This document shows, piece by piece, positions 1 through 8,484 of a DNA stretch of 64,000 nt (position 1 is the stretch's first letter; each line of letters begins with the position of its first letter). The notes below the pieces were generated by a model, which was given only the letters and a program-made list of their open reading frames with translations, made no database searches and was not told the DNA's origin. This stretch comes from Kitasatospora herbaricolor (GTDB taxonomy: Bacteria; Actinomycetota; Actinomycetes; Streptomycetales; Streptomycetaceae), in contig NZ_JAUSVA010000003.1 of NCBI RefSeq assembly GCF_030813695.1, positions 1 to 64,000 on the forward strand, given 5' to 3'. A program made the translations under genes and the position numbers.

Positions 1-196
1 ACCCGCGGAGGCGGGTAACTAGAGGGCTTCGCCCTCTAGGACCGGTGCCCCGCTTCGCGGGGCACGGTCTTTTCTAGAGGGCGAAGCCTCTAGTACCCGC
101 TTCCGCGGGGACTCTCACGAGATGTGTATCTCTTCTCGCAACATCAAACAACGGAAGAAGGAGGAATAGAGAGAGTTACACATTCTCGTGAAGAGT
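1..196. other. Probable library artefact: inverted telomere copy, barcode and SMRTbell-like adapter
   Basis: Bases 112-127 read CTCTCACGAGATGTGT, the exact reverse complement of ACACATCTCGTGAGAG, which I remember as PacBio barcode bc1003. Bases 128-177 align along their whole length, with single-base insertions typical of raw reads, to the SMRTbell hairpin adapter (ATCTCT, an AAC-rich loop, CAACGGA, a GGA-rich run, GAGAGAG). Bases 178-195 repeat the barcode in forward orientation with two extra bases, and base 196 is the T of a T/A ligation. Bases 1-110 are a foldback copy, in inverted orientation, of the sequence that starts at 197. The parts seen are the inverted repeat and the adapter-like text; the adapter and barcode identities are from memory. 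Nothing in this stretch should be annotated as biology. Confidence 0.85.
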
Positions 197-290
197 CCCG
201 CGGAGCGGGTACTAGAGGGCTTCGCCCTCTAGACCGTGCCCCGCTTCGCGGGGCAGGCCGGCGCTTCGCGCCGGCTTAGGCGCGAAGGTT
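197..290. repeat. Telomere-like end with nested palindromes
   Basis: The insert begins with CCCGCGGAGCGGG (197-209), identical to palindrome I of archetypal Streptomyces telomeres. It continues with three short hairpins: one around 212-232 (arms tagagggc/gccctcta), one at 237-255 (arms tgccccgc/gcggggca) and one at 257-275 (arms gccggcgc/gcgccggc), each closing on a TTC trinucleotide. Foldback of such palindromes on the 3' overhang is the known substrate for Tap/Tpg end patching. Beyond palindrome I the sequence does not follow the archetypal telomere as I remember it, so this may be a divergent telomere type. Confidence 0.75.
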
Positions 291-530
291 CGGCGCGTTG
301 CGCCTCACTGGGTTGGATTGTGGAAGCCGTTGTCTCCGCTTCGCTACGTCAACGTCTAAGGTTTGATTGATAGTCAGGCGTTCGAGCTGATTCGCTTCGC
401 TCTGTCAGCTCGCTCGCCTTTCTGTTGAGGTGGGTTGATCTCAAAGATCAGCTGCCTGCGGCCGGGGGTCTGTCGGCGGAGCATGTGAGGTGCTTCCTTT
501 GGAAGAACTCTGGTGATTCCGGGGGGTTTG
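291..530. other. Subtelomeric non-coding DNA
   Basis: No gene is visible between the palindromes and the stop codon of the terminal helicase. Weak, imperfect palindromes built on cgcttcgct motifs continue to about 420 (for example near 332-350 and 380-415), as is common in the first few hundred bases of Streptomyces ends. Confidence 0.5.
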
Positions 531-2894
531 CTACTCCTCCTCTGGCATCTGTGGAGTGGTGTCGGTGTGCCAGTTTGGTCCTAGGTGGTGCTGGATCAGG
601 TGGGCGCTGGCTTGGTTGATTTCGCCGTTCCGCTGCTTGGTGCGGGTCTTTGCGAACCATGGGCCCAGCATGACGCGTTCGCTGTCGATCATGATCCATT
701 CTCGTGCACCTGGGAAGCGGCCTTCCTGACGGATGAACAGGAGCAGGAGGTCGAGTGTCTGGGTGAAGGTTCGGCGTGTGTGCTTGGTCGGGAGTGCGGT
801 GGAGAGCTGGGGGTTGAGGCCTAGGTTGGTGAGGAGTTCTTGCTGCCCGCTGGTGAGGGTGTGCCAGTTGAGGTGCTGGCGGCGCAGCCAGGAGCCAGCT
901 TTCACGGTGCCGATGACGGTGTCCGCTTGGATGTCTTTCGGGTCGTGGCCGGCGCGTAGGTAGGTGCGTAGTGCGCCGTACTTGCGGGTCCAGTCTGGTC
1001 CGTGAGGAAGTTGCCATTGAGGGTCGAGGGCGTCGAGTTCGGTGCGGCGTTGTTCGCTGAGTTGTCCGCGGGCTGCGAGGGAGCGCTGCTCGGTCAGGAA
1101 GGCGCCGGCGGGCTCGCGGGAGGGGATGGCGAGGTGGCCGTGGTCGGCGAGGTAGAAGCGGATGGTGGTGATGTTGGTCTGCCAGGCGGCGTCGTGGGTG
1201 TTCCAGATCATGCCGAGGGCGTCGAGTTCTGCGATCCACTGGGGGTTGTCGTCGAGTTCGCCGGCGTGCCGGGCGTCGCGTTGTCCTTGGACGAAGGCGC
1301 CGGTGGCGAAGCCGTGCGGGTCGACGTATTCGCCTGGTACGGCGAGGTGGCCGTGCTTGGTGTGGAAGGCGTGCAGGGCTGCGAGGCCTTGGCGGCGTGC
1401 CCTGCTCTGGGGGCCGCGGGGGTCGAAGGCCACCATGTCCATCGCGCGGGCGATGGCTTCCGGGTCGGTGTTGAAGTCGAAGAGCCAGTGGGTGCTGATG
1501 AGGGTGCTGGTCTCTTTGGGGAGCCGGTGTGCGCGGTTGGGTAGCCGGTCGGTGATGCGGTGGTCGTGGCTGCGCAGGGCGGAGGCGATGGCCCACACGG
1601 ACTCGTAGGCGGTGCCCAGGAGGTCGCTTGGGTCTGCACCGGGGCGGATGTACGCGGGGATGACGAGGCTGGAGACCTTGTCGCTGTCGGCCGGCTTGCG
1701 CAGGGCGCGGCCGAGCGCCTGGACGCAGCGCACCACGCTGTGGGTGGCGTCTGCGAAGACCACGGCGTCGATGCGACGGATGTCGATGCCCTCGGCGAGG
1801 AGTTTGGCGTTGGTGAGGACTGCATAGGGTGCCTGCCTGAAGGCGGCGAGGATGTCGCTTCGCTGCTCGGCGGTGTGTTCTCCGTGGATGGAGGCGACGT
1901 GGGGGATGGTGGGGGGCCTGTGCTGGGGCGGGAGCCGGCGCAGGGTGTGGGGGAACTCCTTGGCGAATCGGTTGGCCGCATCAACTTCGTTGAAGTAGAC
2001 CAGAACGTGGGTGAGTTGGTGTTCGGTGATTGCCTTGGCGACGGCAAGGTGCAGAGCGGTGGTGCGGCGGGCGTCCGGGTGTGCGGTGGGGTGGTTGAGG
2101 TGGGTGCGTAGTTGGTCGTCGGTGATGGTGGGGATGAGGACGCGGTAGTCGGCGAGGATGCCGTCGGCGATGGCGGTGGGGAGGTCGTAGTCGTGGACGC
2201 GGCGGCCGAAGACGGCTGTGTCGGTCATCGACTGTGCGGCTGCGGGTCGGGCGGGTGCGGTGGTGCGGGGGCGGCGGGGGGCTTCGGGGGCTTGGATGTC
2301 GGGGCTGTGCCAGGTGCGTGGGGTGGCGGTGAGGTAGAGGCGGCGGTCGGCGCGGATGCGCTGGGCGTCGTGGATGATGGCCCAGGCTTTGTCGGCCAGG
2401 CCGGATACCCGGTGGGCCTCGTCCATGATTGCCAGGTCGAATGGGCGTCCGTTGCTTTTGAGTTGGGCTTCTTCGATCTTGTTCAGCGAGGCGTACGTGG
2501 TGAAGACGGTCAGCTGGTCCGATTCGTTGATCATTTGGGCGAGGGTGAGGACGTCTCCGGTGCCGGTCACGCGTGCGGTGCGCAGCCCGTCGTGGGCATC
2601 TGCGTCCATGGAGGAGAACGCAGCCATGGGTTCGCGGCGGCCGTCGGCGCGCCAGGCGAGTGCTGTCTGGGCGAGGAGGTCGAGGGTGGGGAAGATGGTG
2701 AGGACCAGGCGGGCATGGAGGTTGTCGGTGATGCGGATGGCTGTGAGGGTCTTGCCTGTTCCGCAGGCTGAGGTGATCAGGGCGCGGCTGCCTTTGTGGC
2801 GGAGTTCGCGGGTGCCGGCGGTGATGGCTTGTTCCTGATGGGGGCGGGGCTGGAGCCGGTGGCGGGGCGTTGTGGGTGTAGCGGGTTGGGTCAT
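531..2894 (-). CDS. Terminal superfamily II helicase with helicase-associated repeats
   Basis: A 787-residue DEAD/DEAH-type helicase whose 3' end lies about 330 bases from the telomere. Walker A is CGTGKT at about residues 44-49, motif II is MDEAH, motif III is LTATPRT and motif VI is QALGRALR. After the two RecA-like lobes come about four helicase-associated (HA) repeats, each ending in a tryptophan-rich LDALGMIW or LDPQW block. Helicase-like genes of this type (ttrA-like) lie at the tips of several Streptomyces chromosomes and linear plasmids and have been linked to replicon transfer; I infer the same niche here but do not assign the name. The start is the ATG at 2894 with only a weak GGAA upstream. 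It is related to the larger helicase at 24.5-28.1 kb. Confidence 0.85.
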   Translation of the reverse strand: MTQPATPTTPRHRLQPRPHQEQAITAGTRELRHKGSRALITSACGTGKTLTAIRITDNLHARLVLTIFPTLDLLAQTALAWRADGRREPMAAFSSMDADAHDGLRTARVTGTGDVLTLAQMINESDQLTVFTTYASLNKIEEAQLKSNGRPFDLAIMDEAHRVSGLADKAWAIIHDAQRIRADRRLYLTATPRTWHSPDIQAPEAPRRPRTTAPARPAAAQSMTDTAVFGRRVHDYDLPTAIADGILADYRVLIPTITDDQLRTHLNHPTAHPDARRTTALHLAVAKAITEHQLTHVLVYFNEVDAANRFAKEFPHTLRRLPPQHRPPTIPHVASIHGEHTAEQRSDILAAFRQAPYAVLTNAKLLAEGIDIRRIDAVVFADATHSVVRCVQALGRALRKPADSDKVSSLVIPAYIRPGADPSDLLGTAYESVWAIASALRSHDHRITDRLPNRAHRLPKETSTLISTHWLFDFNTDPEAIARAMDMVAFDPRGPQSRARRQGLAALHAFHTKHGHLAVPGEYVDPHGFATGAFVQGQRDARHAGELDDNPQWIAELDALGMIWNTHDAAWQTNITTIRFYLADHGHLAIPSREPAGAFLTEQRSLAARGQLSEQRRTELDALDPQWQLPHGPDWTRKYGALRTYLRAGHDPKDIQADTVIGTVKAGSWLRRQHLNWHTLTSGQQELLTNLGLNPQLSTALPTKHTRRTFTQTLDLLLLFIRQEGRFPGAREWIMIDSERVMLGPWFAKTRTKQRNGEINQASAHLIQHHLGPNWHTDTTPQMPEEE

Positions 2895-3116
2895 GGGTTC
2901 CGTCAGGTGGTTGGGTGTGGCTGGGGGTGCCGTTGGGTGGTGGCAACCCTATCGAGGGGGGCTGTCAAGGGCGGGGCGGTGCGGGTCTGTGGCTGCGGTT
3001 TGCCAGATCGGGGGTTCTTCGTGAATCGAGTGGTGCGTCGTGGAGGTGGCTGTAGTCGACGCCGCTGGTCGTACCAGGGTGCGGGGCGGGGTGGTAGCCC
3101 CCTTTGCGGTGGTTGG

Positions 3117-4151
3117 TCAGCGGCGGGAGATGCGCAGCCAGTCCGTGGCGGGCAGTTTCAGAGCGTGCAGGATCCGGGCGAAGAGTGTCGCGAGGAGTGC
3201 GAAGATGAGTAGGACCACTGCTTCTGGCACTTGGAGTTGCGTCAGCACGATGACGGTGCCGATAAGGGTGGCGATCATGGTGGTTTGAACGGTGATGGTC
3301 AGGGCGATGTGGCGGCGTGGGGAGCGGGCTGGGCGCCAGTCGAGTTCGGTGGCGAGGACGGCGGGGTCGACGACGAGTGCCGGGCACAGTTCGCTCTCGT
3401 GGGGCAGGGTGGCCTGAGTGAGGACGGCTGCGCAGAGTTGTGCGATGCGGGCTTTGCTGTTGTGCGGTTGCTGCAGGAGCCTTGAGCGCTCGCCCTTGAG
3501 GTTGGTCACCAGGTGCTGGGCGTTGGAGAGGATTTTGGCCCGGGTGTGCGGGTCGGTGCGGGCTGACAGGACTGCGGCTTGTGTCAGGGCGGCCTGGCAC
3601 AGGCTGTTGATCGGTGTGGACAGGGCCTGGGTGAGGCTCTGGTGGTACTGGGCTCGGCGGGCGGCTTCTTCGCCGGCGCCGAGGAGTTCGACCACGTCCA
3701 TGGCTGCTCGTGTGGTCGCGGCGAAGATGCTGCCCCGTGCGGCAGCCCGGGCGTCGGCGACGGCCAGCACCGTGGTGACAGTGAGCATCGCGTAGACGAC
3801 GGCGATGACCCAGCCGTTGAACGCAGGGGGTGGGCTGGTCGCAAGTGCAGCGAGGATCAGCAGAAACGGCACGATCCAGGTCAGGAGAACGCCGAGAGTC
3901 TGGCTGCCGAAGGTGGTGGACCGTCTGGCCATCGCATCGCAGGTGGGCAGGTGGTCGAGTGGTACGCCGTGAAGGCGCAGCGTGGAGCGGATGCGGTGTG
4001 CGCTGACCAGGTGTCGGGTGTGCGTCGGGCGGATGCGCTGGATCCATCGGCCGGGGCGCCGGATCGCGCGGATCCACATGGCGGCGACGAACGTCAGGGT
4101 GAGCAGGACCCACAGAAGCCATGTGGTGACCGTGATTGTCAGGTATGTCAT
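3117..4151 (-). CDS. Hypothetical multi-pass membrane protein
   Basis: A 344-residue protein with a hydrophobic N-terminal helix (about residues 7-27), a second hydrophobic pair around 88-105 and 113-131, a long soluble helical middle (about 140-255) and two more hydrophobic helices near 285-305 and 312-330. No catalytic motif is recognised. Its layout (N-terminal membrane segments, helical soluble domain, C-terminal membrane pair) resembles the protein at 13.7-14.7 kb, so the two may be distant paralogues. It is transcribed toward the terminal helicase with a 220-base gap. The start at 4151 is divergent from, and abuts, a broken gene. Confidence 0.7.
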   Translation of the reverse strand: MTYLTITVTTWLLWVLLTLTFVAAMWIRAIRRPGRWIQRIRPTHTRHLVSAHRIRSTLRLHGVPLDHLPTCDAMARRSTTFGSQTLGVLLTWIVPFLLILAALATSPPPAFNGWVIAVVYAMLTVTTVLAVADARAAARGSIFAATTRAAMDVVELLGAGEEAARRAQYHQSLTQALSTPINSLCQAALTQAAVLSARTDPHTRAKILSNAQHLVTNLKGERSRLLQQPHNSKARIAQLCAAVLTQATLPHESELCPALVVDPAVLATELDWRPARSPRRHIALTITVQTTMIATLIGTVIVLTQLQVPEAVVLLIFALLATLFARILHALKLPATDWLRISRR

Positions 4152-4703
4152 GGCTGAACTGCATCACCTGCGTGTGACAGGTGAAATGACGTTCGATTGC
4201 TTCGCAGGCGGATGGGGTGGCTGGGATTCGGAGTGTTCAGGCTGCATTGACCCTCCCCCTGCCACGGACCAGGCCAGCCACCAGGCACGCGAAAGCCGGC
4301 AGGACCTGCTGCGCGAACTCCTGCCCGAACCCAGCCCCCACGGTTCCGACGGGTCCCTGGACGCTGTCCTCCAGCGGGCCCGCGCGAACTGGCTCCCCGC
4401 GTATCTCCTGCACGAGCACGTCGAGGCCTGGATCCCGGAGGCCTGCGGCGCGCAGCGCTGCGTGGACGCCCTCGTGGGCCTCCTGAAGTCACAACCCGTC
4501 AGCTTCCAGCTTGACCCCGGCCTGCGCTGGGTACGAGAACTCACCGCCCCACTCGGGGACATGCCGGTCTCGCCGGGCTTCCTCATGCCCGAATGGCTCG
4601 AGGACCTGCGCCCCCTCCTCAACCCCACCACCTGGCCCTCCTGGACACCTTTGCCCAAACAGGACACGCGTTCGCCCGCCGGCTGCAGCAGCAGGACGAA
4701 TAG
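4150..4703 (+). pseudogene. Broken helical protein, C-terminal remnant with frameshift
   Basis: From about 4150 one frame encodes a plausible helical sequence (DLLRELLPEP, LHEHVEAWIPEACG, FLMPEWLEDLRPLL). After about 4620 that frame becomes unnatural (PTTWPSWTPLPKQ), while the -1 frame continues naturally as HLALLDTFAQTGHAFARRL and stops at 4701-4703. The simplest reading is a C-terminal fragment of a larger gene with a frameshift near 4618-4629. The family is not recognised. The first codons overlap the start of the divergent membrane-protein gene, so the 5' end may have been lost in a rearrangement. An intact short gene with an unusual tail cannot be excluded. Confidence 0.5.
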
Positions 4704-4936
4704 CCACCACCCCTGCCGAGCCTCACAGTGCCTTCGGCTGAGGCCAGCAACACTGTGACCGGCTCTGTTCGGCCCGGACGGCCCCGGTAGAACTGCCTGC
4801 AGGCCGATCTACGGGGGCGTGGTCTCGGCACGATCGTCAACCGGATCCGTCGAAGACGGGATACCAGGCACATGGCTTGTATGCGATGGATAAGCTTGTC
4901 ACTCCTTCACTTGGTCACCACACTTCCAGGGGCTTG

Positions 4937-6073
4937 ATGAGCACGCCGCAGCGCCTGAGCTACCACGCCGAGCCACTGTTCAGCGAGATCCCGCTGCCCT
5001 CTCAGGCGTCGGTGACAGAGGCACCCCACATGATGGGGGCGTCTTTGGACATCACACCCGTCCAGCGGATGTCGCTGTACTCGGGTGACCAGTGGGAGGA
5101 ATTCACCTTGGAGTGGGTACTCAGCCTGAAAGCCGAGCGGGAGTACGTCGGCGGGGTGATGCGGCTGGGCGGGCCCAACGACCGCGGCGCGGACATCGTA
5201 GCGTTCCTGAGCCCGGACAAAACAGACGGACGATGGCACTGCTTCCAGTCCAAGCGCTACACAGAACCGCTTGGGGTCGCCAAGGCGTACCCCGAAATGC
5301 TGAAGATCCTGGTGGCTGTGGCGGAGGGGAGCTTCAAGACGCTGCCGGAGCGGTACGTGTTCGTCGCGCCCAACATCGGCGCGACCTTTCGCACCCTTCT
5401 GGCTAAGCCGGAACGGCTGAAGCAGGAATTCCTCGCCGCGCTCAACAAGCCCGGCTCGAGGCTGGGCGCGGAGTACGATCCGCAGACCCTGACAGCTGCC
5501 CTGAAGCTCGCCCAGTCGGTGAAATTCTCGATGTTCGAGGCACCGATGCTGGCAGAGATCTTCGCCCAGCACGCCAGCACCGTGTATCACGCCTCCCGCT
5601 TCGGCCGCTCCTCCCTGACCCGACCGTCCCCCGAGAAGACGGCTCCCGTGGAGCACTCCCATAGGGAGACGCGGTACATCGAGCAGTTGCTGGAGGTCTA
5701 CGAGCAGGAGTGGGGGTGCGCGCCGAACGCCCCCGCGGCGTACGCCCACAAGAGGGCAGGCAAGGACCTGCGCAACCAGCGGGTGGCGTTCTACTGCGCC
5801 GAGCAGTTGCGGGTCTTCGCCCGTGACAGCGTCCCGCCCAGGGTGTTCGAGGACTTACAGCAGGAGATTCACAGCTACGTGGACCGGATCGTGGACCGTT
5901 ACGACACTGGCTACACCCGCCTCAACGCCGCTACGGACGCAGCGTGTCAGCTGCAGTTGCGGCAGGACGGCCTGCTGATCAACGTCATCGAACACCAGGA
6001 CCGCGCGGGGATCTGCCATCAACTCGCCAACGACGACAAGCTCATCTGGTGCGAGAAGGACGAGAACCTGTGA
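4937..6073 (+). CDS. ABC-3C system effector: Mrr-like nuclease fused to ABC-3C C-terminal domain
   Basis: About 378 residues. The N-terminal half has a PD-(D/E)xK restriction-endonuclease core: GADIVAF supplies the acidic residue and CFQSKRY the Q-x-K pair. The C-terminal part (from VAFYCAEQLRVFARDSVP to QDRAGICHQLANDDKLIW) matches the ABC-three-component C-terminal domain that couples effectors to the ABC ATPase. It is the first gene of a tight three-gene operon (effector, middle component, ATPase). ABC-3C systems are predicted or shown conflict systems; nucleic-acid cleavage is inferred from the nuclease fold. The ATG at 4937 is preferred because of CAGGGG a few bases upstream; an in-frame ATG at 4877 would add 20 residues. 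Confidence 0.85.
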   Translation: MSTPQRLSYHAEPLFSEIPLPSQASVTEAPHMMGASLDITPVQRMSLYSGDQWEEFTLEWVLSLKAEREYVGGVMRLGGPNDRGADIVAFLSPDKTDGRWHCFQSKRYTEPLGVAKAYPEMLKILVAVAEGSFKTLPERYVFVAPNIGATFRTLLAKPERLKQEFLAALNKPGSRLGAEYDPQTLTAALKLAQSVKFSMFEAPMLAEIFAQHASTVYHASRFGRSSLTRPSPEKTAPVEHSHRETRYIEQLLEVYEQEWGCAPNAPAAYAHKRAGKDLRNQRVAFYCAEQLRVFARDSVPPRVFEDLQQEIHSYVDRIVDRYDTGYTRLNAATDAACQLQLRQDGLLINVIEHQDRAGICHQLANDDKLIWCEKDENL

Positions 6074-6546
6074 CCCCCTTGAACAGCTCACTCGAGGTGG
6101 GCATGCGAACACTGGTCCTGTTGTCCGAGTCGTTCCCTGCTCCTCTAGACCTGGCGCAGCTGGTCTACATGGACCACGCGGTGCTGCACAGCGCCGACCT
6201 GGGAGGGCCCGAAAGTCTGCATCCGTCGTTGCCGGCCGGGCCGGGTGAGCTGGCCATGCGCCGGAGCCTGATCGAGCAGGGGCTGGCGGTGTTGCTGCGG
6301 GCGGGGCTCGCCGAGGTGGAGGCGACGCCGGACGGGTTGGTGTACCGCGCATCGGAGGAGGGACCCGGGTTCGTGGGGATCCTGACAGCGCCTTACATGA
6401 GCGACCTGCGGTCTCGGGCGCGTTGGCTCGTCCACGAGCACGGGGCACCCGAGGTGGACGCGCGATCGGCGACCTTGGCCATCACCAACCGCTGGGCACA
6501 GGAGTTCCGCGACCGACTGCCCTTGGCTGGAGGGGACCATGCGTAG
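6070..6546 (+). CDS. ABC-3C system middle component
   Basis: 158 residues from a GTG that overlaps the effector stop (GTGA at 6070-6073), so translation is probably coupled. The sequence (LEVGMRTLVLLSESFP, LVYMDHAVLHSADLGG, LHPSLPAGPGELAMRR, GLVYRAS) fits the winged-helix middle component that links ATPase and effector in ABC-three-component systems. Its end overlaps the ATPase start by eight bases. No enzymatic motif is visible, as expected for an adaptor. Family size and position in the operon agree with this call. Confidence 0.85.
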   Translation: MTPLNSSLEVGMRTLVLLSESFPAPLDLAQLVYMDHAVLHSADLGGPESLHPSLPAGPGELAMRRSLIEQGLAVLLRAGLAEVEATPDGLVYRASEEGPGFVGILTAPYMSDLRSRARWLVHEHGAPEVDARSATLAITNRWAQEFRDRLPLAGGDHA

Positions 6547-8389
6547 TCTGAAATTGCTTCACCTGACATTCGCCGGTTACGGGAAACCAACCGCGCAGAT
6601 CGTCTTCGATCCTCGCCTGACCGTGATCTACGGGGCCTCGGACACGGGAAAGTCGTTCATCGCCGAGTCGATCGACTACGTCCTGGGGGCCACCCGCCTC
6701 GACCTCATCCCGGAGGCCGAGGGCTACACCCAGATCCTGCTGGGCCTCGAGCTGCCCGACGGCCGCGCGATCACGCTCATGCGACCCCCGGGCTCGAACC
6801 GGGTGAAGGTCTACTTCGAGGACCTGCGCCAGGTGGTCCACCAGTCTCCAGGGCTGGAACTGGCAGCGCGACACAGCATGGTGTCCACACGCAACATCTC
6901 CCGCTACCTGCTGGAGCAGCTGGGCCTCGACGACACGGTGATCAGCACCAACGACACCGGCGGCACACGTGGGCTGAGCTTTCGCGACCTCGTGCACCTG
7001 TGCCTGGTCACCGAGACGCGGATGGTCTCCAAGGTCTCCCCCGTGCTGCGCAGTTCCGCAGCCAGCGGACAGACCGCGTGCAAGTCGGCCCTGAAGCTGC
7101 AGCTCACCGGGGCCGGGGAGCAGTCGGCACCGGCGGGTCTGAACAAGGGGCAGCGGCGCGTTCACAAGGGCAAGATCGCACTGTTGGACGAGCTGGCACT
7201 GGGGGCGCAGCGGCAGCTGACGACGGAGGTCAACCGCAGCGGACTGCAAGCCCAGCTCGGGCGGATCATGACCTCGCTGGACGAGCAGGCCGTGTCGTTG
7301 AGGGAGGTGGCCGACCGTCACGCGCACGCCGCCACCCAACGGTCGGCCCTGTCGGTAACACTGGGACAGTTCGTGCAGCGGCTGGGGGAGATGGACGACC
7401 TGCTGGGTCGGTTCGGGCTGCTGAGCAGTCAGTACGAATCTGACCTGGCGCGTCTGACGATGGTCAACGAGTCGGGGAACCTTCTGGGGTACCTCCACAG
7501 CGGTACGTGTGTCTTCTGCGGCGCGGAGCCGGAGCATCAGCAGATGGGCGCGCATGCGGAGCTGGAGGGCACCGCGCTGCACAGCGCGATTACGGCGGAG
7601 AGTTCCAAGACCCGGCGTCTGCTGGCGGACCTGGGCGACACCATCGAGGACCTGCGGTTGCAGCGCAGCGAGATGCTGGCGGAGCGGGATTCCTTTGCGG
7701 AGCAGGCACGGAACTGGGATCTGGAGATCGCACGAATCGAGGCTTCCGAGCTGCGCCCGTTGGAGAGCCGGGCCGCCGAGCTGATGGAGGCCCGCTCGAA
7801 GGTGGAGCGCGAGCTCGGGCTCCATGACCGTATCCAGGAGCTTGACGACGTGCGTGCCTCTCTGGTGTCCGAGGGCGCCGCGCCCAGCGGTAGGCCGGCC
7901 GGCACTGTCGCCTCCAGTGCCGTCGTCAACTTCGAGCGGGTGATGCAGCGGACCCTGGATGCCTGGAACGTTCAGCGCGATGGGCAGATCACCTACGACC
8001 CGTACAACGCGGAACTGATGGTCGGCGAGCGTTCGCGGGCCTCGCACGGCAAGGGGATGCGCGCGGTCCTGCACGCGGCGTTCACCGTCGCCCTCGCGGA
8101 CCTGTGCCTGCACGAGGAGAACCCGCATCCTGGTTTTGTCGTCCTGGACTCGCCTCTGGTGACGTTCCGCGAACCCGGTACGCGTGGACACGAGCTGGGG
8201 GAAGGCGTGGTCTCCCACTTCTACCGGCACCTGCATAACACTTTCGCCGGGCAAACCGTCGTGGTGGAGAACGGCGACCCGCCCGCCGACATTCTCGACC
8301 AGGCCAAGGTCTATATGTTCAGCCGGGAAGTCGGCGAGCACCGATTCGGGTTCTTCCCCGTCGGGGCGGACGGTGAGGCCGGCGAGTGA
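6539..8389 (+). CDS. ABC-3C system SMC/Rad50-like ATPase
   Basis: 616 residues. Walker A is GASDTGKSF at about 32-40; the Walker B region is VVLDSPLVTF near residue 540, with serine where SMC proteins usually have glutamate, as is common for ABC-3C ATPases. Two coiled-coil arms surround a CVFCGAEPEH motif (near residue 324), a CxxC that resembles a Rad50 zinc hook. The protein probably dimerises through the hook, senses an invader-associated cue and licenses the Mrr-like nuclease through the middle component. The start overlaps the middle component. A hairpin terminator lies just downstream, where the operon meets the convergent HNH gene. Confidence 0.85.
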   Translation: MRSLKLLHLTFAGYGKPTAQIVFDPRLTVIYGASDTGKSFIAESIDYVLGATRLDLIPEAEGYTQILLGLELPDGRAITLMRPPGSNRVKVYFEDLRQVVHQSPGLELAARHSMVSTRNISRYLLEQLGLDDTVISTNDTGGTRGLSFRDLVHLCLVTETRMVSKVSPVLRSSAASGQTACKSALKLQLTGAGEQSAPAGLNKGQRRVHKGKIALLDELALGAQRQLTTEVNRSGLQAQLGRIMTSLDEQAVSLREVADRHAHAATQRSALSVTLGQFVQRLGEMDDLLGRFGLLSSQYESDLARLTMVNESGNLLGYLHSGTCVFCGAEPEHQQMGAHAELEGTALHSAITAESSKTRRLLADLGDTIEDLRLQRSEMLAERDSFAEQARNWDLEIARIEASELRPLESRAAELMEARSKVERELGLHDRIQELDDVRASLVSEGAAPSGRPAGTVASSAVVNFERVMQRTLDAWNVQRDGQITYDPYNAELMVGERSRASHGKGMRAVLHAAFTVALADLCLHEENPHPGFVVLDSPLVTFREPGTRGHELGEGVVSHFYRHLHNTFAGQTVVVENGDPPADILDQAKVYMFSREVGEHRFGFFPVGADGEAGE

Positions 8390-8396
8390 ACGGCAA

Positions 8397-8442
8397 GGTG
8401 AGGCGGGCGGCGTAGGGGGCCTCGCGTCGCCCGTCCTTCACC
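8397..8442. terminator. Stem-loop between convergent genes
   Basis: Arms ggtgaggcgggcg (8397-8409) and cgcccgtccttcacc (8428-8442) pair imperfectly, eight bases after the ATPase stop and about 40 bases before the end of the HNH gene. Likely a bidirectional terminator; no T-tract, as usual in Streptomyces. Confidence 0.5.
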
Positions 8443-8484
8443 GTGCACGAGCGTCGGTGGTGGCTTCCGGTGTGCTGGAACGGC

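Noticed and set aside
119..130. Nextera-like AGATGTGTAT decamer
   Set aside because: The following bases do not continue as the Nextera mosaic end; the context fits the PacBio adapter.
1..196. Head-to-head telomere fusion or natural inverted repeat
   Set aside because: The centre reads as barcode and hairpin adapter, and the real insert starts precisely at palindrome I, so a library artefact explains it better.
448..1596. Long minus-strand ORF rich in Arg/Pro/His
   Set aside because: Frame shadow of the terminal helicase.
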